Assembly: GCA_003344405.1 (NCBI GenBank)
Contig: NOWV01000011.1
Span: forward strand, 124,001 to 188,000
Source of the DNA: Trichoplax sp. H2
Lineage: Eukaryota; Placozoa; Uniplacotomia; Trichoplacea
Length of the DNA: 64,000 nt
Reading direction: 5' to 3'
Shown here: positions 29,646 through 41,930 of the stretch, one piece after another
How the letters are laid out: each line of letters begins with the position of its first letter
How positions within the stretch are numbered: the stretch's first letter is position 1
Position numbers and translations under genes: made by a program
The notes under the pieces: model-generated
The model's input: only the letters and a program-made list of their open reading frames with translations
Database searches by the model: none
What the model was told of the DNA's origin: nothing

Positions 29646-32551
29646 CTAAACAAATCCGTGCGATTTCAACTTTTCTACGAGTTCACTGACATCCTCAACC
29701 TTACTTCCGGCTTGACGTACGGGGGGATCTTCCACACTTAATGTTTCCGTTCGAGGCGAGATATCTACACCCAAATCTGCTGGAGTCTTTACATCTATCT
29801 TTTTCTTTTTTGCTTTCTGAATAAATTATTTAAGAAGAGTATATTAGAATTTACGTAATTTTTATCGCATGGCGTATTCATTCAGTAGCTATTAATTATT
29901 CGAGTGTACGAACCATGATATTTGGTAATGTGGCATAGCGAGGTTCATTTAATCTACCCATGAAAAATATAATTCACCAACAATTAGTAAACGAAATAAT
30001 CATCATTATAGGTTATTAATGGCGGAACGTGCCTTTTTCGTCTCAGTAGCTAGCTACGGCATACAACTTTGTACTCATAAGGTAGATTAAAGTATGTTGT
30101 ACAGATTCTGTTGATTTCATTGCAGGGTAATACTGTATTCCAATAAGGAAATTTTGTAACAACTGAAATTGATGATATGCATTAAAGAGCTATGATCTAC
30201 CTCAAATCCGCGGATACTACGGCCGGCATGTTTACTTTTATCGTTTCTAATCCACCATCAACTTCACGAATGACTTTCATACTGTCGCCATCAACTGTAA
30301 TTTCTGAGGCAAAAGTTGCCTATTGTAAAAATAATACCATAATTAATTACAACTGTTCATTTCTATATAAACTTTCAAGACGGTTTTTATATACTGTAAA
30401 TTATGTACCTGAGGCCAATCCAGTAAAGCTGCAGTTAGCTGGCCGGTTTGGTTACAATCATCGTCAATGGCCTATTCAATTGCATATAATCGCAATTATA
30501 GGTTAATCCACATAGAGGGTTACCAAAAAATTATAGAACGCAGTAACGGAATTTTGAAAGGCCGGTACTATATTTAAAAAAACTTGTGCAATACGCGTAG
30601 AATATTAAGATGACGAGTCGTTTACCTGCTTGCCAACAATGATCAAGCCTACGTCCTCATCTTTAGCTAATTTACTAAAGATTTTAGCAACACCTAATGG
30701 TTCCAACGTATGGCTTTCTGGTTCAGGCACTTCCACGTGAATTGCACGATCAGCTCCCATCGCTAGAGCTGTTCTCAACGTTTCCTACAGCATTACAGAC
30801 AATGCAATATTAGTTGCAAAAATCACATGGATTGTAGGATAAAAATTGTATGTATCTTATTTGGTCTACCTGACATTGCTTAGGTCCACAGCTGATTGCA
30901 ACAACCTCTGAGGCTACTTTTTTCTCTTTAAGTCGAACTGCCTATTGATATGAATACAATAAACAGTACATGAGTCATAGATCAATCTTTTAACTTTAGT
31001 AATTATAAAATGTTTCTGTACAAACTTCTTCAATAGCAATTTCATCAAATGGGTTCATACTGTGCTTGACGCCATCCGTTACTACTCCAGTCTTATCAGG
31101 CTTTACACGCACCTTTTAAGAAAATGATACATACGAACATCGATCAATGCTGTTTCAAGAATTGTTGAAAGTAACTCCATACAGGTATAAAAAAAATTTA
31201 ACTCAGAGGTTTGTAAATATGCAAGGAAAGATAAGTGCTCGTAATCGTAGGAGAGTTGTGCTACACGTTGTGTTATTAATAGGCATCATCTTAAAGATAA
31301 AGTATTGAACTACTTATACTGTATTATTAACATTAAGATGGATTTAGGTGAAAGTTGTAATACGAATAATTTGACTACAGTCAATACTTGTATTTTACAG
31401 GTCTTGATGGTATTCATTTCACCGAATCTACTTAACAATTAGACCTTAAATACTGTAGTTTAGAAGGGTTACTGTAAAACGAAAGACTCGATTCTAGTGT
31501 TTTATTCCATTAATGAAAAGCTAAGATATTTCGATATTTCGTTACATTTATGGACTAGTCGAATCGGTCAGTTCTATATTTTAGTAAGAATTAATCCTTG
31601 AATTAAATTATGCCGAATAGTAAAAAAGTATTGTGTGACTAGACACTGATAGCCAAGTAAATAAACACTAAATTAATATACTCGTTAACATTGCGGCATT
31701 GATGAAAGTACAAATATTCTCGATGGAAGGATCAGAACGGTTTGTAATACGTTATTACTGCATTTTTTACACAAGTTTTGATGACCACAATCCTCAGTAT
31801 TAATTCATGGACTATTAGAAGAAAACTGGTTTTCTTCCAGAAGTCATGATTAATCCAACTCGATATACAGTTGATATCGCCCGTAGCATCGACGATACGG
31901 CCAGTTTCCTATCAGGCTTATCAAGTCATGCCACGAAAGAAACTTACTCAAGAATGGAAACTCCACTAGCAAATGATTTTTTCAAATCAGAATATACAAG
32001 ATCATCTGCTCTATCATTTAAACTATCTGCTACCATTAGACTAAGATCAGCAGTGAGCTGATGTACATAGAACAAGGTTTAAAGTACAGTACAAAACGTC
32101 AACTATCTTGCTAACCCATTTTTCAGTAGCTAGTATACGAGTACTGTAGTATACAGTACAACTACTTCATCGAGCATCTACTCTATTACTAATATTTTAT
32201 GACTAAAGCTTTTCTAAATTTTATGAATGCATTTGTAAGGTTGGAAAGAAGAGAATTTAGCTATAGCCATTAGTCTGCATGTTAGATAGCTCGCAAGAGA
32301 ACAAAATGACCTTATTACTACAAGGATTTGGCACAACATTGTGTCCATTGAGGGTTGAGCAGTATGCAACTGCATTGTACTTGCATACTGTTGAACTCCC
32401 ATTTTGTAATGTAACCCTTGTCCAACTGGACTCATAGAACAGTAAAGGATATCTTCAATGGTTAAAAGATTGGATTAAAATTACAAATTGAACTTACTTT
32501 AACGGCATAATCAATGACACGCTTGCAACCAACAAGAACTCTGAGAGCCAT
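29646..32551 (-). CDS. ETFB: Electron transfer flavoprotein beta subunit
   Basis: Exon 1 (32498-32551) reads [18 protein letters not shown] and is followed by a long first intron (about 31.1-32.5 kb). Later exons on the minus strand give [20 protein letters not shown] with [10 protein letters not shown] (about 31030-31115), [19 protein letters not shown] (about 30890-30945), [17 protein letters not shown] up to [10 protein letters not shown] (about 30630-30785), and [20 protein letters not shown] (about 30410-30475). Then come [16 protein letters not shown] and INVNMPA-type sequence (about 30200-30320), [13 protein letters not shown] (about 29930-29960), and the C-terminal exon with [19 protein letters not shown] ending at TAG 29646. 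This covers the whole family pattern, including the NPFDE segment and AMP-site region. ETFB pairs with ETFA in the mitochondrial matrix and passes electrons from acyl-CoA and other dehydrogenases to ETF-QO and ubiquinone. Confidence 0.93.
32100..32170. repeat. GTACTGTAG/TACAGTAC motifs in ETFB intron 1
   Basis: Short cluster (about 32135-32162) of the same pentamer-palindrome family within the long first intron of ETFB. Confidence 0.5.
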
Positions 32552-34917
32552 ATTGCTAACCGTTGCGGGGGGACGTATTAAGTGATAGATTGAACGTTGG
32601 CCGTGGCTGTCACCCAGCTTTTCGGGCTGAGGGGTTAACAGGGGTTGACTGGTTAACACCTGTTTGACTTCAACACCGTGCACAGTCATACTACTGTTGC
32701 ACAATGGACTGTATCAGCAGTTCAGTACCACGCTGCTACGGTCACAGGAGTCTAGTCGTGGGTGATTGGGCAGCTGAGCATGAGCAGTATAGCTACCCGT
32801 ACAGTACTAGGACACGAACTGTACAGTACAGTACTTGACGCCCCGGGTACAGACTGTACACTATGTATTGTACTTTAGTGCCTCGTAAAGCCAGTCAAAC
32901 AGGATCCGATCCAGCTATTGGACATAGTCAACATACGGTGCAAAGTCCAAGTTTCACGAAATGCTTTATACTGTACTTGTATATACAGTACTTCAGTCTT
33001 CCGTCATGTACCTCATATTAGTACAGTACAGCTTGGCGTAGATGGATTGTTAAATATTGATATCGATACTTTGACATAAGCAATCCAGGAGAAATACGTT
33101 GATTAGTCTTCCACATCAACTCATTATATACTGTATAATCATTAATTTTCTTCTCATTTCATCCCATAATTATTGTTATTGCTGTTTTATGATATGTAGT
33201 CAGACTGGTGTTAATCTTTATTTTTCTTTTAATTGTGATTGCTGTTCTATGCCGTGTAGTCAGCCAGACGTTATGCTGGGGGGGAATTGGCCAACAATTT
33301 GCTAACAATTTGTAATAATGACTATGAAAACTACTCCAGCTTCTATGTTGAGGTCTACGGACAATACATGCGAGCACTGTAGTATGTAGATCCCCAAACC
33401 CTCCTCCGTCAATTAAAGCTTTCATTGGTTACTATCTTCGGAATCAGTCATCATTATTTTGTAATAATGCAAGCAAATGACAACAGTAGTTCTTATAGTC
33501 ATTATTACAGAATACCTGTACTCGCATCACCCATCCAGAGTGCATTTATTATACACGAGTACTGTTTATAGCTTGACAAAATTGAAACCAATAATATCTT
33601 TGCCAATAGGCAAATAATGTAAGCTGGTTTCCTCTTGATCTCAATCCAATCATATAGTCGAGCGTATCGTATTATTCTAGAATCAAGACCACATTGAGTC
33701 AGCTATTATGCCATTTTCTTGACCGCGAACGCAATCGTCCACGAATAGTTTGTTTACTATAATTACATTACGTAGATACGACCACCACAAGCACAGATAC
33801 ATGACAACCTAAACTTAGATTTCTCCGAAATATGTAGTACTGAAGCTAGCTGATTTTATTTTGCTCATAAACGCGCATATAATACTCGAGATGTTTTAGA
33901 AGTAATACCTTGTTAATGCTAGTTATTCCCGTAAAGAATAGTTGAAATCTTTCCATTTATTACATGCCAGTATGCCATAGTCGTTCAATATTTCGTATAT
34001 TGCATGTAATATTATTTATAAATATAATACATAAAATGATAATAATAATAAATTATAAATTCCCGAATACTGTAAATGATATGCTACCTGTAGATGTCAT
34101 CGGTTTCAACTTTACAACTGCATTAGCTCTAGAGAACACCGTTACTTTAAGCAAATGAAATTATCTTGCATTCTTTTTTTAATATGAAGTACGGTATATT
34201 AAATATCTTCCTATGCCGCCTGGGTTACCAAATAACAACTATTATTTAAGATGCAATTTCGTTTAGAGCATAGAATGAAGATCGATCAAATTGAGCTATA
34301 TGGACTATAAATGTAGAAATGATAGCCTATACATGTTCGGAATACATTGTATAATATCTTCGCTAAGCAATAGACTGTGTATACAAAATTTAAACCTGTA
34401 TGCAATAATAAAAAATGGTTGTCAATATACACTGTACACTAAGAATATTACAGTCATGACGATATACTCAATTGGTATTGCTAATAGATACCAAAAAGAA
34501 TGCTCCTATGATTTATGAATTACAGTTGCATCGTGCAGTAGCTTCCCAAAAATAGAGTAGCAATAATATATAGTGCAGGGACGCAGTAAAATAGATAGGA
34601 GGTACGTGACTGATTTTGAAAATTTGTCAAGTCAGTGAACTTAAGTCTTATAAATTTTAAATTTTTTAAAATGGATATACACTGCTACTCGTCATTAGTT
34701 ATATAAACTAAGGATAAATTTTAATTAATGGCTTCGAATAAATTAAATATAACTCTATAAACAAGTAGTATCACTAAGTTGACATTAACTAGGAAGATTA
34801 AATACATGGAAGATGTTCCAACCAATCAGTAACCAAGCATCAAAATTTTAACTTAAACAGTTAATAAGATGGGCACCATCATGCTGTCATAGTTAGTCCA
34901 GATTAAAATGGTATAAC
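32552..34917. other. Intergenic region between ETFB and the coiled-coil gene
   Basis: Contains the ETFB promoter side, a palindromic TGTAC island at 32790-33030, and an unusually G/C-rich patch with poly-G runs (32565-32640, 33275-33290). An imperfect direct repeat (GTAGTCAG...) occurs near 33195-33275. Short open frames here have no splice partners and no recognisable protein. Confidence 0.5.
32790..33030. repeat. TGTAC/GTACA palindromic repeat island 2
   Basis: Repeated GTACAGTACAGTAC and TACTGTAC motifs upstream of ETFB (about 32795-32845, 32965-32995 and 33015-33030), mixed with higher-GC sequence. Confidence 0.75.
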
Positions 34918-36167
34918 CTAATAATCACTGAGATCTCCATTAAATTCATCAATTAAATTATGATCTTCTTCAAAATGACGAAGAGCGTTCATGGTTTCGT
35001 TAATTTCGTTTAAATCAGATTCTTTGATCAAATCGTCGTTATTCCTATGAATTTGGTGTAATTATATCAATTACTAATCACTTTCCATTCAAAGATTAAA
35101 AAAATTTAACGAAATACTCACATAGGGGAACTGTTTACGTCAATGACGCTTTGAAGGGATTGTTTCTCTAACTATACTCATAAAATAAAGACTACAGATT
35201 ACTGATACGGAAAAAATTTGCGCTATAATACATATAAATTACGGCATATATTTTCAAAGCAAGAATTAAAGTATATAACTTATTTTAACTACCTGCTGCC
35301 TTTCCTCGATCTTCCTATGTAGTCTATCTAGTGCTTTTTTGCGCCTTTTCAATACCTAAAGTATATTGCAGCGCAAATAATTATATTACCTTATTACAAT
35401 CTAATAGATTAATGTTAAACTCGACATAATGCAAAGATTTACAATGAGTTTAGCATCTGCAAGACCAGTAAATTATTTACCTCTTTACGAGCTTTAAGCT
35501 CTTCCTCTGCTTCTTTCTTCCTTCCTCGTTCTAAGTGCTCGTTGGTAACTTTAAATATAAAAAGAAACAAATTATGCAATGATACTTTATTCAGGATGTA
35601 GAATAGTAAAATAAGGTAAATTCTGTAAGAATCAATCATTAGAATTTAGATTGCTTGTCTGATAAAGTTATTTTGTTAAATTAACTCACGTTTATCTTCT
35701 TGAGGAGGATTGTGTGCATAAGTTATATCTATGAAGTAAAATAGATGAATTCGTAATCATTAAAATGGTCATTGTATCATCCAACAATGCATCAATTCGT
35801 ATTTATGTAACCATATCTATCATTGAATTACTGCATGATACTCTAAAATTCCAAAGACTGAATAATTATAGTAGCTACCACTTAATGACTACAAAGAGAT
35901 AAAAGTAATAATTCAAGGGGAACATTATTGAGAAAGTGATGGATATTTGGCACATTCGTAAATCCAAGTTTATGGTGACGTTTACAATTACATTATATTA
36001 GATGAATTCATACTTAATTTTGACTCTGGAGCTGCTTCTAATTTCTGTGAAATATTCAAATGCTCTAATGACGATTGGACATTGGATATTGGATCGATTG
36101 CTTTCCAAAATTGCTTCGCAAGCTCAATATCATCTTTTGAGCTACCTTCAAACACTATTGTCGCCAT
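34918..36167 (-). CDS. Small coiled-coil protein of unknown function, divergent from TMEM218
   Basis: Six exons joined in phase: ATG at 36167 to about 36010, then about 35694-35731, 35482-35552, 35295-35357, 35126-35178 and 34918-35048 (TAG), about 165 aa. It starts MATIVFEGSSKDDIELAKQF. The middle is a highly charged coiled coil (HLERGRKKEAEEELKARKE, then RRKKALDRLHRKIEERQQ), and the tail is acidic and helical (NEINETMNALRHFEEDHN). No signal peptide or membrane segment. I do not recognise the family. Its start codon is 7 bp from a consensus RFX X-box shared with TMEM218, so a ciliary or basal-body role is a reasonable inference but unproven. Confidence 0.75.
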
Positions 36168-36173
36168 ATTTAT

Positions 36174-36187
36174 GTTACCCTAGTAAC
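36174..36187. promoter_or_regulatory. RFX X-box in the bidirectional promoter of TMEM218 and the coiled-coil gene
   Basis: GTTACC-CT-AGTAAC matches the strict X-box GTNRCC-N(0-3)-RGYAAC at all 12 positions and is an imperfect palindrome. It lies in the 190-bp space between two divergent start codons (36167 and 36358). RFX factors control ciliary genes in animals through this site. Confidence 0.7.
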
Positions 36188-36357
36188 GTCCGCGCATGCC
36201 TATTTTCTATATTATTAACCGTCAGAAACGGTAGTCGGCGCAAACGCGATGATGACTCTTAATATTTGCAAAATAATTTGAACACCGACTACAAATTCCA
36301 TCTTTTAATCGTTATGATTTATGATTAAATAAGGATATCTCAGTCTAAAGAGAAGAT

Positions 36358-37349
36358 ATGGCCCTGGTATTTGGAATAGGAATTGGCCTATTTATACTTA
36401 TTATACTTTGGTCAGTGACTTTATTGGGCTGTTTTATATTGGCGAGAGGAACAAATTCATCGTAAGTTAGATGATGCCAATTTCAAACTAACAAAGTAGT
36501 TAATTTTTATAAATTGATCACTTATACGCAAAATTAAAGCTTCTTACCATTAATAAAATTATAATGAAGAACCCGTAGTAATAGGGGGAATGAAGGCATA
36601 GTATAATAGAAGCTAGTGATATCACTATAATAATTATACTGCATCGAAATGTTGAAGAAGAATCACTGTAGCGGCAGTAAACTGTAATCCATTGACATAG
36701 CACGGATTCTGCAGTAACCGAACAAATAGCAACAGTCGTAGCACTTGATCGATATTAATCGGTTACGGTAATTTAAACTCGTCTCAAATTATCATTTCGA
36801 ATTAATTTCTAAAACAACAAGGAGGCAGTAAATACGTTAGGGTGCCTTAACGAATCTTGAATATTTGATTATCTAAATTAGATTGGGGTAATTATTATAA
36901 TACCAACAATCTTACTGCAACGAAATCCTTACTCTTTCCTGTATAGGGGTGGAATCTTCGGTTTAGGGTTCCTAGCGGCGATTGTCACGGCGATATTAAT
37001 TCTCTTTCCTAGAGCATCTCAGTCAGAAGCTGCGACTCTAGATAACACTGTAAGTGAAATTACTCGTAACAGTACCTGATGGTGTTTTCTTATTGCTGTA
37101 TCTATACTCGCGACTAAAAGCTTTAATAATATCACCTTTGTTACAATAGCGCTGCTTCTAATATTATTGATGAACATGGAAAGTTAATATTTCAATTTCC
37201 ATTTACAGCTATACGATGAATATCTCATTGGTCGGTCAGTACTACTCGGAGTTATGTCACTATTCTCAATAATTTGTTTGTTGTTAATGGTCGTATTCCA
37301 CTGGATGGAACCCGTTTATGCCATCGAACCAAAGAAGAGCTTGTATTAA
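36358..37349 (+). CDS. TMEM218: TMEM218, ciliary transition-zone membrane protein
   Basis: Exons 36358-36461, 36947-37049 and 37209-37349 join with matching phases (TC|G, then phase 0) into exactly 115 codons plus TAA, the same length as the human protein. Membrane segment 1 is in GIGIGLFILIILWSVTLLGC. Segment 2 is in GGIFGLGFLAAIVTAILIL and ends with the family motif LFPRA. Segment 3 is in LLGVMSLFSIICLLLMVVF and is followed by WMEPVYAIEP. The LFPRA and EP-[IV]-YA motifs are as in vertebrate TMEM218, which acts with MKS/JBTS proteins at the ciliary transition zone and causes Joubert/Meckel-type disease when lost. It probably shares an RFX-controlled promoter with the coiled-coil gene on the other strand. 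Confidence 0.92.
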
Positions 37350-38247
37350 CGTTTTTATGCATCACTTGCTGATTTTCTTTAGTTTAAAAATTTACACTAT
37401 CTCCTATTGTACAATATTTATTTGAGGTAGTCGATGAGATAAATATTATTACAACCTTTATATCATAGTTAAAGGAGGCAAAATAATTTCAGTTGACTCG
37501 GGATATGAAATTATAGCCGCTGTGTTACAGAAATGGATTCTACGTTGTTGATTCTCATGGATTACGATCACACTGACTGTAACGTACTGAATTATTGTAT
37601 ATAAGCAATCTAAAGGTTTCAGCACTGGGTGGAAGCACTACGGATTGTAAATAATAGTGATACTATATAGTGTAAAAGTACCTTAGCACCCTTGACTATG
37701 AGTTCCGTGCTAGGTAGAGAAGAACTGAATTTGAATGTTTTAATTACGGGTACACCTAACACAAAACTTACTTAAGGTACAATCATTATTGTCATATGAG
37801 CTGCAAAATGGCAGTGTTGCTGTATAATATATCTTGAAGTGTTCTAAGCTTGTAAATACTCATATTCGGGATTTAAGCATAGATTAAGCGACGACAGATT
37901 TGTAAAAACAAACCAGCACGAAGCAAAATAAAGAATTTCTTAACTATGACATTATGTTTTATAATACGTATATAACTAGGTAGTTTCTAATGGCTATTGA
38001 ATTCAATGAATACAAGATAATGTAAGAATAGGGATTGTAAGGTGAGGAGTACAAGATATGGTAAGGATTCATGACTGTAACCAAAAATTTCGATCCAGTA
38101 ATCAAAAAATCTCTGGAATGATGTTTTATTTATTCAATAATTACAATTTATAATGAAGTTACGACGAGGTTAAATGTCAAATAAGATTAAATATCACAGG
38201 CGATAAAAAAGCATCTACAGTAATATTAGGTATAAACCTAATGCGTT
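37350..38247. other. Intergenic, convergent 3' flanks of TMEM218 and SDHC
   Basis: AT-rich spacer; no coding, RNA or repeat feature seen. Confidence 0.5.
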
Positions 38248-39735
38248 TCAATAAAGAATTAAATCTACTACACCAAACAAGAGGGATAAGGCAATAACGG
38301 TATAGCCAGTCTTATAAAGCGTCGGTAGATTGAATCCTTTACCCATATCCCATATCTAAATGTTATAAATTGAAGATTGATTACAACTATTAGATCAAGG
38401 ATGTATATAGCTATTTTATCGAAAAATGAATCTTAGAGTAGCTAGCTATGTACAAGTAAAGTCCACGTTAATATCTTACCAAGTGACGGACTCCATTTAT
38501 CGCGTGATAATATAATGGAAAAATAAAGCCACATTTAAGTGTAAAGGGTACTATGGCTGGAAGGGTTTTCCAAACTTCGATATGTTCTGCTAACGTACCA
38601 CTAGACGACATGGTGTATATAGCGAAAGTAGCAGCATCTAAGATAATCATCAGTGACAATTGATTATTACTTTTCACTAGTAATATTGTGGAACGTGATA
38701 TAAAAGTTAATAGTTTTATTGATAATAAAGATGGAAATGTATTAGGAGCAACAGGTCTATAATTTTAGATAAGCATACTAATAATAACACGTACATGCCG
38801 ATAAAATCATTCCACTTGCGCGATGGGTGATTGACATCATCGAAGTAAGCTGAGGCCTAAAGATGGCAGCAATATAAAGAGAGAAGTAAGTTAGGAGTTA
38901 GTTTACTAAGTGCCTTTAACGGAGAAAGGCTAAAAGAAATCATCTTGAATAGCGAGATCAACATGATAGGAACATACTTATAAATAGTTAAATGAGGCGA
39001 CATTGGGCGATTTAAACGCTTATTCTTTTTGAAGAAGTTATCTTCTGACGTACTAGTCGCCGTGGACATTGCAATCCTAATAAAAAGAGTCGTGAGTAGG
39101 AATAAAATGTTACATCTACACTATCTTTAGGACTTGAAGATTTATTGAAGTATTTTCAGTATCGTCCCACAGTAAAAGATCAATAGTCTAGGTGGAGTAG
39201 GCGCACAAATACATATGCGTATAGGCGTATGCATTACTGTACTGTACTATCGATAAAAGGTAGAATGATCTACATTATTAATCATCGTATTTACGTAACG
39301 CCAATGCTTGTTAGCAACAACTGATTTATTTTAAAAGTACTACGTTACATGAGACTTGATATAAACAATATATACATATAACCGAAGCATAGATTGGCTT
39401 TAAGGTAGTAAATCTGGCGTTCAATTTGGAATTTGTTGATTACAGTTATTACCACACGAACCGTTGTCATCTGAGTTCGTAGTGATGTTTCAGTTGAAAA
39501 AGTAACTATCGATTATGTGGCATCACATTGTTAACATGATTGTTAAAGAACATGCTATAGGTAAGGATATAACATTAACATCTCTATACTGATAGCTATA
39601 GTTAGGGCAATCCATAATATATATACAAAAGCTAAGGATGAATTAAAGGATATTTGCCTCAATTACAATAATTAAATTTTACCTTCGAGGAGCTACAGAT
39701 GTCAATCGGACGACCGACAATGAGCTGCCACGCAT
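38248..39735 (-). CDS. SDHC: Succinate dehydrogenase cytochrome b560 subunit (SDHC)
   Basis: Five exons: 39683-39735, 38978-39076, 38795-38856, 38480-38676 and 38248-38355. All joins are in phase, giving 172 aa (human 169). Exon 1 encodes a typical mitochondrial presequence rich in Arg and Ser with no acidic residue (MRGSSLSVVRLTSVAPR). I added it because exon 2 is preceded by a clear acceptor (TTTTTATTAG) and otherwise lacks a presequence. Exon 2 has the family block RPMSPHLTIYK. Exon 3 has PQLTSMMSITHRASG, with the Ser and Arg of the ubiquinone site. Exon 4 has FPLYYHAINGVRHL, with the haem-ligand His. Exon 5 has IWDMGKGFNLPTLYKTG plus the last membrane helix. It anchors complex II in the inner mitochondrial membrane. 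Confidence 0.95.
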
Positions 39736-40069
39736 AAGAAATAGCCGACTTGTGCTAATAAGGATGAAATAATATTCTTTAAAAGTCGTTTTAAATCTTA
39801 ATTATCAATCAATTGACATTACGGGAAAGAATATTGACAAAGTTATAGCATTTACCATATTAGATTGACGGCCATGTTTGACTCTCTGGCGGTTAAAGTC
39901 AGGTTGTTAAAGTCAGGTTGTGGTCCTGTACCCTTCTGTACTGTAGTGGTGTAAAAAAAAGGGTTGATCACAACGCTCGTAGCAGCTAATCAAAGAAGAA
40001 TTTATGTCTTTATATTTCCTATATCGCGATGTGCCATACCATACAGTTCACTAAGTATGTCGAGTTATG

Positions 40070-40380
40070 GACTACGTACAGTACAGTAGTAGTACGTGCT
40101 ACAGTACATGTACTGTAGTCTCACAGATGCTTGCTTTCGCAGGATTACTCTAGTCAAATCCTTATCTGCTATACTTATTTGTTGGAGTTAACTAAATGTC
40201 ATGGTCCAAGTACTGTAAGGGCCCGGGCAATGTACTGTACAGTACGAGAAAACTTCTACAGTACATTTCTACGTACAGTACAAGTGTCTACAATCTACAG
40301 TTCATTTAAGCATACAGTACTGTACTGTACAGTACAGTACAGTACACTGAGTACAGTACTGTATACAGTACATGTAGTTT
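40070..40380. repeat. TGTAC/GTACA palindromic repeat island 3
   Basis: Dense GTACAGTAC, TACTGTAC and GTACATGTAC motifs. The strongest part (about 40312-40372) is an almost uninterrupted pentamer array switching orientation around AGTACT and CTGTACAG centres. Confidence 0.9.
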
Positions 40381-40383
40381 ATA

Positions 40384-40590
40384 TGTTGTGGCAAACTATC
40401 CGGATCAATCCTAGGTTTTGAGCACAACATAAGAGTATATAACCTATCGATGTTGTGGCCAACTATCCTAGATTTTCTAGATAGGTTTTGAGCACAACAT
40501 ACGAGTATATAACCTATAGATGTTGTGGCCAACTATCCTAGGTTTTCCTAGATTGGTTTTGACCACAACATACGAGTATATAACCTATAT
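40384..40590. repeat. Three-copy 67-70-bp tandem repeat with internal hairpins
   Basis: Copies start at 40384, 40451 and 40521 (TGTTGTGGCCAACTATCC...). Each has TGTTGTGG near its start and a matching CACAACA about 45 bp later. Copy 2 has an inner inverted repeat CTATCCTAGA-TTT-TCTAGATAG. Each copy ends with GAGTATATAACCTAT. The differences between copies keep or improve the pairing of the arms (GAGCACAACA versus GACCACAACA). Confidence 0.9.
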
Positions 40591-40764
40591 ATATACACAA
40601 TTCTTTCATCACTCGATAATATTTGTTGCCCAAGCATCTGCCTTTACGTCATTGCCTTCTAAGCATAGGCTTGAGATGACGAATAACTTGATGAGATCGT
40701 CAAGTCTATGATATAGAAACGAAATTGTCTCAGAGCTCAACTAAATCATTGTTGTCGTCCCAAA

Positions 40765-40941
40765 CGTGCCGTGTAATACATTACAATATACCATACTGTC
40801 CAACCGGCGTTCTTATTAATTTTTTGAATCAAACATCTACTTTGCATAGGTCGTGACTTCCTGTTATTTAATGAAATCTTATAACTGATAGATGCCTTTC
40901 TGCAGCCTGATACTGTTGCCAGTCTAAACGTACAATGCAAT
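40765..40941. repeat. 177-bp duplicated segment, copy A
   Basis: Matches 41212-41388 in the same orientation with one mismatch (TTTGCATAGG versus TTTGCAAAGG). Copy B starts directly at the right edge of the N gap. Confidence 0.95.
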
Positions 40942-41191
40942 TGTTACGATGCGTAAGCTCGTCCTAATTATAACTTTAAAAGGATACTTTTATATTATGT
41001 GCACCGGGAGTTTCTGACGAGACTATAAAAGGCTGGTGCCTGAAGATTCCTTTTTAGTTCGTTAGTCGGTTAGATAGTCAACTAGTTTTTCAATTGATAT
41101 TTAATTGTAAAGACTATAATCTTGGGTGCCAAGATTCCTTCAGTAATAAATGATAGTAAATCTCTGACTATCTCGTCTACATCATCTGTGA

Positions 41192-41211
41192 NNNNNNNNN
41201 NNNNNNNNNNN
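41192..41211. other. Assembly gap (20 Ns)
   Basis: Twenty unresolved bases, most likely a placeholder of unknown true length, at the junction of the 177-bp duplication. Confidence 0.98.
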
Positions 41212-41388
41212 CGTGCCGTGTAATACATTACAATATACCATACTGTCCAACCGGCGTTCTTATTAATTTTTTGAATCAAACATCTACTTTGCAAAGGTCG
41301 TGACTTCCTGTTATTTAATGAAATCTTATAACTGATAGATGCCTTTCTGCAGCCTGATACTGTTGCCAGTCTAAACGTACAATGCAAT
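41212..41388. repeat. 177-bp duplicated segment, copy B
   Basis: Second copy of 40765-40941, starting at the first base after the Ns. After 41388 the sequence differs from that following copy A. Confidence 0.95.
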
Positions 41389-41930
41389 ATACTGTACATC
41401 TGAACCATAGTACATTCACATTAGATGACATACACAAAATATTTAAGGGTGTTTATTATTCGATGAATATATTCATTGAGCAAATCAAAAAGGGTATTCA
41501 AATCTACGACAAAAAGTATGTCATATTAGATATGTATTGAGAACGAATATAGCATCTCAGTTAATTGGTGTATTCAACAAAGTTATATACAAATCCGGTA
41601 GAGAAACAGTTGACTAATCATTATTTCAAGTCAGTACTGAATTCGAATTAGTGCCGTATCCATTTACTTTATTGCGTGGATCTTGTTTTAAGGCTCTCCA
41701 CACATTGTATCCGGCATTTACAGTACTTTAATTTATTAATTCTGCATTGCAGTAATTTCAAGTCGGTTACCGTTTAATTCATGGCGTATTATGGTACATA
41801 TACAAGCCTGGTAACATCTATCGTATACCTGGTGATGGATATGTTAGATACACTTCAATTTGTTAGCTCTAGAGTAATTTAGCTGAAAAGTGTTAATAAA
41901 ATTATATACGCGCAGAGCGCGATTAAAATG

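Larger units (their letters stand above)
39736..41930. other. Repeat-rich intergenic region with assembly gap
   Basis: Contains a palindromic TGTAC island, a 70-bp tandem repeat, a 177-bp duplication and the run of Ns, listed separately. Open frames here follow the repeats and are not believable genes. Confidence 0.7.

Noticed and set aside
31846-32061. 71-codon plus-strand frame inside ETFB intron 1
   Set aside because: No homology recognised and no splice partners; it lies on the opposite strand within a long intron. Slightly higher GC alone is not enough.
40131-40421. 96-codon open frame across TGTAC island 3
   Set aside because: Repeat-derived composition, no splice context and no protein-like blocks.
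41082-41408. 108-codon frame on the minus strand with unknown residues
   Set aside because: It crosses the N gap, and its first half is the same frame found in copy A of the 177-bp duplication. Not evidence for a gene.
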